Shown: one piece after another, positions 1-6,473 of the stretch
Numbering within the stretch: position 1 is the first letter of the stretch
Layout of the letters: each line of letters starts with the position of its first letter
Virus record (IMG/VR): IMGVR_UViG_3300030060_003236
Span: 1 to 20,231 of that record
DNA: 20,231 nucleotides
Reading direction: 5' to 3' (one strand)
From: a virus
Position numbers and translations under genes: made by a program
Notes under the pieces: model-generated
What the model saw: only the letters and a program-made list of their open reading frames with translations
What the model was told of the DNA's origin: nothing
Databases searched by the model: none

Positions 1-36
1 GTAAGTAGTAAAGGAGTGCCAGTAACGGCAAGATAG
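1..36 (+). CDS. C-terminal end of an upstream gene (partial)
   Basis: Frame 1 is open from the window edge to a TAG at 34-36 and gives the last eleven residues VSSKGVPVTAR; the other two forward frames hit stops within the first 25 bases. The stop lies 12 bases before the next start, the same tight packing as the rest of the block, so this is probably the tail of a late (virion) gene. The product cannot be identified from eleven residues. Confidence 0.4.
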   Translation, partial: VSSKGVPVTAR

Positions 37-48
37 GAGGACAGACAC

Positions 49-90
49 ATGTGTGAATATTGCAATGGTGAATGTGGACAAGGTTGCTAA
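49..90 (+). CDS. 13-residue Cys-rich micropeptide
   Basis: An ATG at 49 opens a 13-codon frame, MCEYCNGECGQGC, ending in TAA at 88-90. It has one of the best ribosome binding sites in the window: TAGGAGG at 34-40, eight bases before the ATG. Four of thirteen residues are Cys, in a CxxCxxxCxxxC pattern that could bind a metal or form disulfides. The stop overlaps the next ATG (TAATG, 88-92), the junction type used throughout this operon, so it may also act as a leader peptide that feeds ribosomes to the downstream basic protein. No function is known to me. The alternative is that the ribosome binding site serves the next gene alone, but it lies 50 bases from that start. Confidence 0.55.
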   Translation: MCEYCNGECGQGC

Positions 91-434
91 TGAAAAGCGA
101 AAAACCTAAGACACAAAGACTACCAAAAAAGAAACCTCAGGAAGAGGCTTTAAAACAAGCTAAACTTAAACAGCTAACTAAGCCTCAACCTGAACCTCAA
201 AAACCAAGGACAGTTATTAAAACTACTGCCCCTATGAAAAAAAGAATGAAACCTATTAGAGGACAAATGGTAGAAGCTAATCAAACATCTAAACCTATGT
301 CTCCTAAAATGAGAACAGATGTAGCAGCTAAACCTACTGCAGGTAGAATGACTGCTGCAAGTATGTTTGAAAGAAGGAAGAAAGAAAAGAGAAAAGAATT
401 AACAAGACAGATGAAACCATTAAGGATAGGTTAA
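90..434 (+). CDS. Strongly basic, low-complexity protein (114 aa)
   Basis: The protein is rich in Lys, Arg, Pro, Gln and Met, with clusters such as PKKKP near the N-terminus and ERRKKEKRKE near the C-terminus, and almost no hydrophobic core, so it is probably disordered and could bind nucleic acid or acidic protein surfaces. The start at 90 is chosen over an in-frame ATG at 72 because 90 forms a TAATG fusion with the stop of the Cys-rich micropeptide, while 72 lies inside that peptide with no ribosome binding site. It is followed at once by the exported protein gene, whose TTG start directly abuts its stop codon. I do not recognise a family; a role in DNA packaging or condensation would be speculation. 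Confidence 0.75.
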   Translation: MKSEKPKTQRLPKKKPQEEALKQAKLKQLTKPQPEPQKPRTVIKTTAPMKKRMKPIRGQMVEANQTSKPMSPKMRTDVAAKPTAGRMTAASMFERRKKEKRKELTRQMKPLRIG

Positions 435-971
435 TTGAAATACTTATACATAATAATATTATTATTTCTATCGCCGATAGTTTTTGCAGAGACAAACACT
501 GTGTCATCGACTGTAGTTACAAACTCAACCCCACCTACAGCAAATGCACCAGTTATTGCCAATTCAAATAGTGATATATGTAAAGTTGGTATTGGCGGAA
601 GTGTACAAAATAATGTACTAGGTGTAGCTACAGGAATTTTAGTAGATGATGAACTGTGTCAAAAATTAAAGCTAAGTCGTTCCATGTATGGCTACGGCAT
701 GAAAGTTGCGGCTGTGTCTATTCTTTGTCAGGACCCTCGTGTTTGGACAGCAATGACCGATGCAGGGACTCCATGTCCTGTCAAGGGCCTTATCGGGGCA
801 GAGGCACAAGAATACTGGACTGACAATCCTAATGAGATTCCAGATGGAAGTAAATATAAAACTGAATATGTACAGGCAAGTAAACCTGTAGAAGGAGAGT
901 TAAGTGATGTCGGTCATATTGCACTTTATAAGACTTTGTTCCTTATTACTACTGGCCTCCTCTTATTCTAA
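435..971 (+). CDS. Exported Cys-containing protein with hydrophobic C-terminus (178 aa)
   Basis: The start is TTG at 435, directly after the previous TAA, with AAGGA at 422-426 eight bases upstream. The first 18 residues form a Sec signal peptide (one Lys, then a hydrophobic run ending SPIVFA) with likely cleavage before ETN. There is no lipobox Cys, so it is not a lipoprotein. A Thr/Ser/Asn/Pro-rich linker (to about residue 46) leads to a compact domain with four Cys (SDICKV, ELCQKL, ILCQDP, TPCPVK), which could form two disulfides in the periplasm. The last 15 residues are hydrophobic and could anchor the C-terminus, but that part overlaps the next gene's signal peptide coding by 65-68 bases, so it may be a by-product of overlap. 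Sec export of a late phage gene product suggests a role in the host envelope (receptor masking, superinfection exclusion, lysis) or as a particle part assembled outside. Family unknown. Confidence 0.8.
   Translation: MKYLYIIILLFLSPIVFAETNTVSSTVVTNSTPPTANAPVIANSNSDICKVGIGGSVQNNVLGVATGILVDDELCQKLKLSRSMYGYGMKVAAVSILCQDPRVWTAMTDAGTPCPVKGLIGAEAQEYWTDNPNEIPDGSKYKTEYVQASKPVEGELSDVGHIALYKTLFLITTGLLLF
468..485. repeat. 18-bp repeat CTATCGCCGATAGTTTTT, copy 1
   Basis: The sequence CTATCGCCGATAGTTTTT occurs exactly here and at 19886-19903. Its core CTATCG-C-CGATAG is a perfect inverted repeat around one base, and as RNA could form a 5-bp stem with a GCC loop followed by five U. Here it lies in the signal peptide coding of the 178-aa protein and is read as SPIVF; the other copy is in a gene on the other strand and is read in a different frame, so protein conservation does not explain the identity. 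Confidence 0.6.
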
Positions 972-2502
972 GGCAGAATGTTTAATTGACGAAGCAGGAC
1001 TTTGTACTCCTGGTGTCACAATTACAGAAGAAACACAGGTAGATATTACAGAAGAAGATTTAGGAACAGAAATTATTACAACGACAACTACTACTGTCAC
1101 AACAACAACTGAAACTATTACAAACGAAAACTCAGGTAATATATTAGATGGGTCTAACGGATATGTAAATTCTTCAAAAGAGGGTGACATGGATATAGAT
1201 TGGGGTGGCCAAGGTTCAGCTTCTATGCCAACAGGTAATGCTTGTTATGGATTAGGTTCAGATAAATGTGCACAGATTACAGGCAGTGGCAACTCAACAT
1301 CTACTATGGGTGTATCAGGTATGGGTACAACATTTATAAATACAGTTGATATATCTGATTTAAATATACAAAAAGGCGGAGAAGTAAAATACTCAATAGA
1401 AGTAGATAAGCAAGATGCTCAAGATAGAATATACATGCACATTACAGGACTTAATGGAACTAGCCAAGTCTTTTCAGGCACTGACATCTTGTCTGAATCT
1501 GGAGTATCAACAGGCTACCAGTCTTATAATGGGTCTTTCGATTTCAGTGGTGTATTAAATAAAGTAGTTATTGAAGTAGGCGGAAGAGATATTAACCTTG
1601 CTGTTGGTCCTTTGTTTGACGATGTAAGTGTAGATGTATTTTATAATGTTATAAATACAATAGTAACTCAACAGATTACAACAATAGAAGAAATTTATTA
1701 TTTAGATTTATTCTCTACAACAGAAATAGAATTTGCAGAAGAAGTATTTGAATTTAATGATATTAGTTTTGACGAAGGTAATATTGATTTTACTCCTATA
1801 GAACCTGAACCTGAAGAAGTTACTTTTGAAAGTGTAGAACTAGAGATAGATTTTGAAATGGATTTCGATATGGAATTTGCACCACCTCCTCCTATGGAAA
1901 TATTACCACCACCAGATATGGAGATGGATATACCTGTTAATGTAGAAACAGTAGAAGCAGAGATACAAATGGAACTTGAAGAGTTACCAGAACCTGAGAT
2001 GATAGCCTCGGTAGAAGACATGCCTGAACCTGAGGTAGAAAAACCACAACTAGAGGAAGTAAAAGAAACACCAACAGAATTAGAAGAGACTGTAGATGAA
2101 CAACCTGAAGAAGAAACAAAAGAACCTGAGGGAAAAACAACTGAAGAGCCTGCTGCAGAAGATAACGATACCTCTGAACAGGAAGAAGTTGAAGAACAAA
2201 AAGAAAAACCTGTAGATAAACCTACTAAAAAAGAACCATCTGCAAAAGAAAAAGCAGCTACTAAAATAGTTAAAAAGATAGATGATAAAGCTAGATACGA
2301 TGATGCTGCTCAAACTAAAACTTTAATTGTGATGCAAATACTAGGTAATACAAAAACTTTTTTTGATGCACAATCAATGATAGTAGATACAAATGTTAAT
2401 CAGTATTTGAATAAAACAATAGAAGATAATTACGGGGTATTATTTGATATGGCACAACAACAAACAATAGATGATATGATAAATTCACAATGGCAGAAGT
2501 AA
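907..2502 (+). CDS. Exported protein with beta-rich domain and Pro/Glu-rich rod (531 aa)
   Basis: The ATG at 907 is preceded by AAGGAG (892-897) at nine bases; a GTG at 904 is an alternative. A Sec signal peptide (about residues 1-23) ends SKA before ECL. The mature protein has a Thr-rich tract (about 55-75), then two Cys pairs and a Gly/Ser-rich stretch, then a probable beta-sandwich (about 140-250). From about 262 to 448 comes a long acidic, Pro-rich segment (EPEPEE, APPPPME, PEPEVEKP) that turns Lys/Pro-rich (PVDKPTKKEP), a composition like the periplasm-spanning rod of TonB. The last 80 residues are mixed-charge, probably helical. Exported, rod-like architecture fits a periplasmic or surface adhesin-like role, or a fibre. 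It overlaps the previous gene by 65 bases and the next by 13. The family is not recognised, and any function is inference. Confidence 0.85.
   Translation: MSVILHFIRLCSLLLLASSYSKAECLIDEAGLCTPGVTITEETQVDITEEDLGTEIITTTTTTVTTTTETITNENSGNILDGSNGYVNSSKEGDMDIDWGGQGSASMPTGNACYGLGSDKCAQITGSGNSTSTMGVSGMGTTFINTVDISDLNIQKGGEVKYSIEVDKQDAQDRIYMHITGLNGTSQVFSGTDILSESGVSTGYQSYNGSFDFSGVLNKVVIEVGGRDINLAVGPLFDDVSVDVFYNVINTIVTQQITTIEEIYYLDLFSTTEIEFAEEVFEFNDISFDEGNIDFTPIEPEPEEVTFESVELEIDFEMDFDMEFAPPPPMEILPPPDMEMDIPVNVETVEAEIQMELEELPEPEMIASVEDMPEPEVEKPQLEEVKETPTELEETVDEQPEEETKEPEGKTTEEPAAEDNDTSEQEEVEEQKEKPVDKPTKKEPSAKEKAATKIVKKIDDKARYDDAAQTKTLIVMQILGNTKTFFDAQSMIVDTNVNQYLNKTIEDNYGVLFDMAQQQTIDDMINSQWQK
1078..1122 (+). 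repeat. Low-complexity ACN (Thr codon) tract
   Basis: A run of ACA/ACG/ACT codons encodes a Thr-rich linker behind the signal peptide region of the exported 531-aa protein (ITTTTTTVTTTTETIT). It is a simple-sequence region likely to vary in length between relatives. Confidence 0.6.
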
Positions 2503-3005
2503 ACATAGGCGGTATATCCTTCAAAGGAGGGAAAATGCTAGGTGTTTTAGTAGCACTTTCTACTGCATGTGGTGTACTTTATGGTTGCTTTGAGGCCTAT
2601 AAAAGGTATATTGATATGGAAGAAAAGATAAATTCATTCGTATCGCCTGACCTTTCAGGGTTCGATAAGAAGATTGCTCTATTAGAAACTCAAACTAAAT
2701 CAGAAATAGAACTTGTATCACAACAATTAGATGCTTTAAAAAGTGAATTAGAAATAATACTAGGTGAGATAGACTTAATAAGTCAGGTGAGTAGAGAACT
2801 TAAAGATGACCTTAAAACAGATTTGAGAGCTGTCGAGCAAGATGTAAGACACATTACTGAAATAGTAAATGATGTTGAGGATAGACAGAAAGAAGATTCC
2901 AGAGAGTTGATTAATGAAATGAAATTACTAGAAGAAAAACTAGAATTACAAATTAACAAAGCATTGAGTAACCCATTAAGTGGTATGTCAGCAAAGGGGC
3001 AATAA
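2490..3005 (+). CDS. Membrane-anchored coiled-coil protein (171 aa)
   Basis: One membrane helix at residues 16-34 (LGVLVALSTACGVLYG) is followed by YKRYIDMEEKI, a PDLSGFDKK segment and a long, heptad-like charged helix to about residue 160. This is the architecture of a bitopic protein with a coiled coil on one side of the inner membrane. ATG 2490 overlaps the end of the previous gene and has no clear ribosome binding site; an in-frame ATG at 2535 (residue 16) has a perfect AAAGGAGG four bases upstream, so a shorter form is possible. The topology is compatible with an inner-membrane spanin, but it could also be a virion membrane-interacting protein; it sits far from the holin and lysozyme genes. 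From memory, similar PDLSGFDKR-type proteins occur in uncultured marine phages. Confidence 0.8.
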   Translation: MAEVNIGGISFKGGKMLGVLVALSTACGVLYGCFEAYKRYIDMEEKINSFVSPDLSGFDKKIALLETQTKSEIELVSQQLDALKSELEIILGEIDLISQVSRELKDDLKTDLRAVEQDVRHITEIVNDVEDRQKEDSRELINEMKLLEEKLELQINKALSNPLSGMSAKGQ

Positions 3006-3199
3006 TGAAAATAGATTTAAAAATAATTTTACCATACATAGTTATACTAGCAAGTCTTGCAATGACATGGGGTATGTGGTCTGAAAGACTGGAAGCAGTC
3101 GAAACTAAAGTAGATGCAGTCACACAAATCCAACAAGACGTAGCTGTTATAAAAGAAAAAATTATGTGGATGGAATCTTATTTAATGGGAGATAATTAA
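3005..3199 (+). CDS. Small bitopic membrane protein (64 aa)
   Basis: Residues 8-24 form one membrane helix (ILPYIVILASLAMTWG), followed by a short amphipathic, charged helix (SERLEAVETKVDAVTQIQQDV). It is a miniature of the preceding membrane/coiled-coil protein and joins it through TAATG, so the two may interact. A partner in envelope disruption or a regulator of the larger protein is possible, but no family is recognised. There is no lipobox, so it is not a typical outer-membrane spanin. Confidence 0.75.
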   Translation: MKIDLKIILPYIVILASLAMTWGMWSERLEAVETKVDAVTQIQQDVAVIKEKIMWMESYLMGDN

Positions 3200-4680
3200 T
3201 GGCGTATAAAGCATATAATGATTTAACAGAGCAACAAAAACAACAGTTTGGAGATGAGGCATCTTATAAAAGTTTTATGGATGCTAATATAACTACACCT
3301 GCAACAACAACAAATACACAGACAACTCAAACACTAACAGACCCTTCTGATTTTGCACAAGCACAAGTTGGTGCATCTTTAAGACAACCTACATTACCAA
3401 CTGGTGCAGCAGTAATGCCAGGACTTGCTTTACAATCTCCAACAGATGCAACATTGCAGACTTCAACTGGATTAACAGGTACACAAGCAGCAGCAGTGCC
3501 AACTGCAACACCTGCACCTACAATAACACCACAAACTGTACCTACATCAACAGCTATTGCACAACAAACTGCAACGGCTGCACCTTTATATTCTGCTGTA
3601 ACAGGTGCTACTACTCCTCAAATGACAGCAGCACAAGGTACAGTATCTGCACCTATGGTTGCACAACAACAAGATTTAACAGCACTACCCCCTGAAGCTA
3701 CAGTCCAAGGCCAGTTAGCTAATATATCAAGTGCTATTAACACTGCAGTAGATGAAGGTAAACCTATACCTGCATTTGCATCAGGAGCAAAAAGATTAGT
3801 AGATGCAGCAATGCAACAAAGAGGACTAGGCTCTTCTAGTATAGCTGCAGAAGCACTAGCACAAGGTATAATAGAAGCATCTGTGCCTATTGCACAACAA
3901 GATGCACAGTTTTATCAACAAGCTATATTTCAAAACTTAAACAATAGACAACAAGCAGCAGTATTAAATGCACAACAATCCTTTCAAATGGATACTGCTA
4001 ATCTATCTAATAGACAACAAGCCAGTCTAACAAACATCCAACTCAGACAGCAATCAATGTTATCAGACCAAGCAGCTTCTAATGCTGCATTGCAGTTTAA
4101 TGCTCAGAGTCAACAACAAACTGACCAGTTCTTTGCAAGTTTAGCTACACAAATAAATACTAATAATGCACAAAGAGTAGATGCTATGAATCAATATTCA
4201 GTAGCAGAGAAAAATAAAATATCAGCACAAAATGCACAGAATGAAATAGGTGTAGCAGAAGCTAATGCACAAAGAGAGGCAGCAATCAATCAGTTTAATA
4301 CACAATTAGAAGACCAAAGACAAAGGTTTAATGTAGAGAATCAAAGACTCATAGACCAGTCTAATGTAACATGGAGAAGAAGTATCAATACTGCAAATAC
4401 CGCCGCTATAAATGCAGCCAATCAAACAGATGCACAGAACTTATTAAATATATCTAACTTTGCACTGTCTGCACTATGGCAACAGTGGAGAGATGAAGCA
4501 TCATGGATTAATACATCATCAGAAAATTTAAAAGAGAGGGCGCATAACATAGCTATCGCTGCTCTTGAAAGAGAAACAGAATTAGCTTTACTAGATGAGG
4601 CAGGTAAGAATGAACTTAATGGATTACTTGGTCAATTAGGAGTAAAGATATTTTCTAACATACCAATAGGAGGCAAATAA
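3199..4680 (+). CDS. Gln/Ala/Asn-rich coiled-coil virion protein (493 aa)
   Basis: The N-terminus (AYNDLTEQQKQQFGDEASYKSF) is helical, followed by a Thr/Pro/Gln-rich disordered linker (about 30-160). From about 165 on it is a long helix with very high Gln, Ala and Asn, including two NRQQA repeats 23 residues apart (about 249 and 272). The C-terminus (SALWQQWRDEASWINTS onward) is more conventional. Composition and position, just before the large ejection-type protein, fit an internal virion protein released with the DNA, comparable in style to the small internal core proteins of T7-like phages. That role is inference. It joins both neighbours through TAATG junctions. Confidence 0.8.
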   Translation: MAYKAYNDLTEQQKQQFGDEASYKSFMDANITTPATTTNTQTTQTLTDPSDFAQAQVGASLRQPTLPTGAAVMPGLALQSPTDATLQTSTGLTGTQAAAVPTATPAPTITPQTVPTSTAIAQQTATAAPLYSAVTGATTPQMTAAQGTVSAPMVAQQQDLTALPPEATVQGQLANISSAINTAVDEGKPIPAFASGAKRLVDAAMQQRGLGSSSIAAEALAQGIIEASVPIAQQDAQFYQQAIFQNLNNRQQAAVLNAQQSFQMDTANLSNRQQASLTNIQLRQQSMLSDQAASNAALQFNAQSQQQTDQFFASLATQINTNNAQRVDAMNQYSVAEKNKISAQNAQNEIGVAEANAQREAAINQFNTQLEDQRQRFNVENQRLIDQSNVTWRRSINTANTAAINAANQTDAQNLLNISNFALSALWQQWRDEASWINTSSENLKERAHNIAIAALERETELALLDEAGKNELNGLLGQLGVKIFSNIPIGGK

Positions 4681-4985
4681 TGTCATTAGGATTAGCAGCA
4701 AAATTATTTACAGGAGCACAGTATCTGTCAGATGTGATGAGCAAGAATCAAGAAGGTACAGGAAGTATCTACGGAGAGAGTGCAGGACAAGTAAGAAACA
4801 GAGTTAATTTTGATAGATTTAAAAGAGACAGTTATGCACCTGAAGAAGCAGGTGAAGTAAAAGCAAACGAAGCAATTAGTTATTCAGAACTGTCTAGAAT
4901 ATGGGACAGTATATTACCTAATGCTTATGCAGATTTAATAGAAAGAGTAGAGCAACCTGCTTTTTCATCTAGGAAGGATATATAA
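4680..4985 (+). CDS. Small late protein (101 aa), unknown
   Basis: Starts at the TAATG after the Gln-rich virion protein and ends in another TAATG. The N-terminus (SLGLAAKLFTGAQYLSDVMSK) is amphipathic, followed by a Gly/Ser-rich stretch and a mixed-charge half (SRIWDSILPNAYADLIERVEQP). No recognisable domain. Its place between probable internal virion proteins suggests a small structural or assembly protein, but the sequence itself does not show this. Confidence 0.7.
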   Translation: MSLGLAAKLFTGAQYLSDVMSKNQEGTGSIYGESAGQVRNRVNFDRFKRDSYAPEEAGEVKANEAISYSELSRIWDSILPNAYADLIERVEQPAFSSRKDI

Positions 4986-5473
4986 TGGAAAGACAATCAA
5001 ACCCTTTTGATACACCTGTACCGGGACAATCTCTAACAGACAATCCTAAAAATTATCCTTGGGAAAACCCTTCTAGATTTCCTAGTTTAGAAAAAGCTTC
5101 TTTACATATTTGGAGAGAGATAAACAAGAAAGATTCATTGAAAAGAATTATAATTTTGTTAGAGGCAGGAGTTTCAGTAGAATCAGTAACTAGAGTAATT
5201 GTATTTTCAGGATTTGTAGAAGGTGCTTTTAGTGTAGATTCTGCATTACTTCTAACGCCGATAGTTCAAAAGATGATATTACAAGTAGGTAAAGCAGCAG
5301 GTATATCTAAATTAAAAGTAACTAGACCTAAGAAAAATGAAACAGAAGAAATGATTAAAAATTTATATAATACTAGAGGTTATAAACCAACAGATAAGAA
5401 AATAAAAAAAGCAAAAAAAGCCATTAAAGATAAACCTAAAGGATTAATGTCTAGAAATAAAGGAGATGAGTAA
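4985..5473 (+). CDS. Late protein with PGQSLTDNPxNYPWENP N-terminus (162 aa)
   Basis: The N-terminus reads NPFDTPVPGQSLTDNPKNYP, then WENPSRFP. From memory (unverified), this PG-SLT-P-N-PWE-P motif recurs in conserved proteins of unknown function in marine phages. A central helical, mildly hydrophobic part (about 45-110) is followed by a Lys-rich tail (about 110-162, KKIKKAKKAIKDKPKG) likely to touch DNA or membrane. The gene is stop-start fused on both sides. A virion role is inferred from the neighbourhood. Confidence 0.75.
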   Translation: MERQSNPFDTPVPGQSLTDNPKNYPWENPSRFPSLEKASLHIWREINKKDSLKRIIILLEAGVSVESVTRVIVFSGFVEGAFSVDSALLLTPIVQKMILQVGKAAGISKLKVTRPKKNETEEMIKNLYNTRGYKPTDKKIKKAKKAIKDKPKGLMSRNKGDE

Positions 5474-6471
5474 TGGGATTTTTTAAACCAACAGCTTTCT
5501 TTACAGGAGCAGCAAGAGAAGGCGTAACTATGTTTGAAGAGGCAGAAGAGATTGGAAAAGAGGGTGTCTCAATACTAAAAGAAGCTAAAGAAGAAGTACA
5601 AAAAGAAATTAAAACTGTATCTGATAACTATGACAAAGCTATTAAACTTGCAGATAGTGTAGGCGGTGGTGCATTCGGTAAATATTTATTTAGTTATTAT
5701 CCTGATGTTGACCAGTTAGCGGGCCTATCAGATTTAGCACCTGAGGACAGAACAAAAGCACTTTCTACTATAAAAAGTAATTATAATAATTTATCAGAAG
5801 AAGACAAAGCAAAATTAACAGATGGTGATTTTTCTGAAATGGTTGAGAAAAAATATTCTATGGATGTTGATGGTATAAAAAGTGGCTTAATAGAAAAGGC
5901 AAACATGGGTACAGCAACTGCAAATACTTTAGTAGGTAAGGTACAGGGCATGGTTGATAAATCTCAATTTGCACCACAGAGAGAAGCTATCGTATCGGGT
6001 GTTGGTGGTAGAGACTTAGTAGAATCAGACCCTATTGAAGGTGGCTTTGATGCAGTACCCTCAGGAATGGGAGGACCAGTGCCTTATGAAAGTGCAGGTG
6101 CATATGGAGAAGATTATCAAAAAATAAAAATGGATGCTGATAAGGCTTTTGAGGATTATTTAAAATCAAATAGATTTAAAATAGATGCTACAAATTTATA
6201 TCAAGATGATGAAGCTATTAAAATAGTAGGTAATATACTGTTTAAACAAGGTGTAATGGGAGGCGTTGCCGAAGAAGGAGTTTCTTTAATGGAGATTAAA
6301 TCTGAAATAAATAGAATATCCCAACAAAGTGAAAGCCTATCTCCAGATATGGTAATGGAAGATATACTTCGAGATAACTTCTTAGATACTAGGTATGGAG
6401 GTTTCTTTACTTATACAGGGGTTATAGAAATGCTCGAACTAGACAAAGCAGCAAGAGAAAGCATGGGTTAA
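5473..6471 (+). CDS. Acidic late protein (332 aa), probable virion component
   Basis: The N-terminus (FFKPTAFFTGAAREGVTMFEEAEEIGKEGVS) leads into a long charged helix (about 15-55). A middle region rich in Asp, Glu and Lys contains a low-complexity Gly/Pro segment (about 195-210, PSGMGGPVP). The C-terminal part (about 225-332) looks globular. Starts at the TAATG at 5471-5475; the next gene begins three bases after its stop. No domain recognised. Position directly before the 1232-aa ejection-type protein suggests a companion internal or tail protein. Confidence 0.75.
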   Translation: MGFFKPTAFFTGAAREGVTMFEEAEEIGKEGVSILKEAKEEVQKEIKTVSDNYDKAIKLADSVGGGAFGKYLFSYYPDVDQLAGLSDLAPEDRTKALSTIKSNYNNLSEEDKAKLTDGDFSEMVEKKYSMDVDGIKSGLIEKANMGTATANTLVGKVQGMVDKSQFAPQREAIVSGVGGRDLVESDPIEGGFDAVPSGMGGPVPYESAGAYGEDYQKIKMDADKAFEDYLKSNRFKIDATNLYQDDEAIKIVGNILFKQGVMGGVAEEGVSLMEIKSEINRISQQSESLSPDMVMEDILRDNFLDTRYGGFFTYTGVIEMLELDKAARESMG

Positions 6472-6473
6472 TA

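Noticed and set aside
904-971. Programmed frameshift joining the 178-aa and 531-aa genes
   Set aside because: The second frame has its own ribosome binding site, start and signal peptide, and I see no slippery heptamer in the overlap.
963-2313. Several frames on the - strand across the exported 531-aa gene
   Set aside because: They are low-complexity Ser/Val/Phe/Leu translations of the Thr, Glu and Pro codon tracts on the other strand, with no ribosome binding sites.
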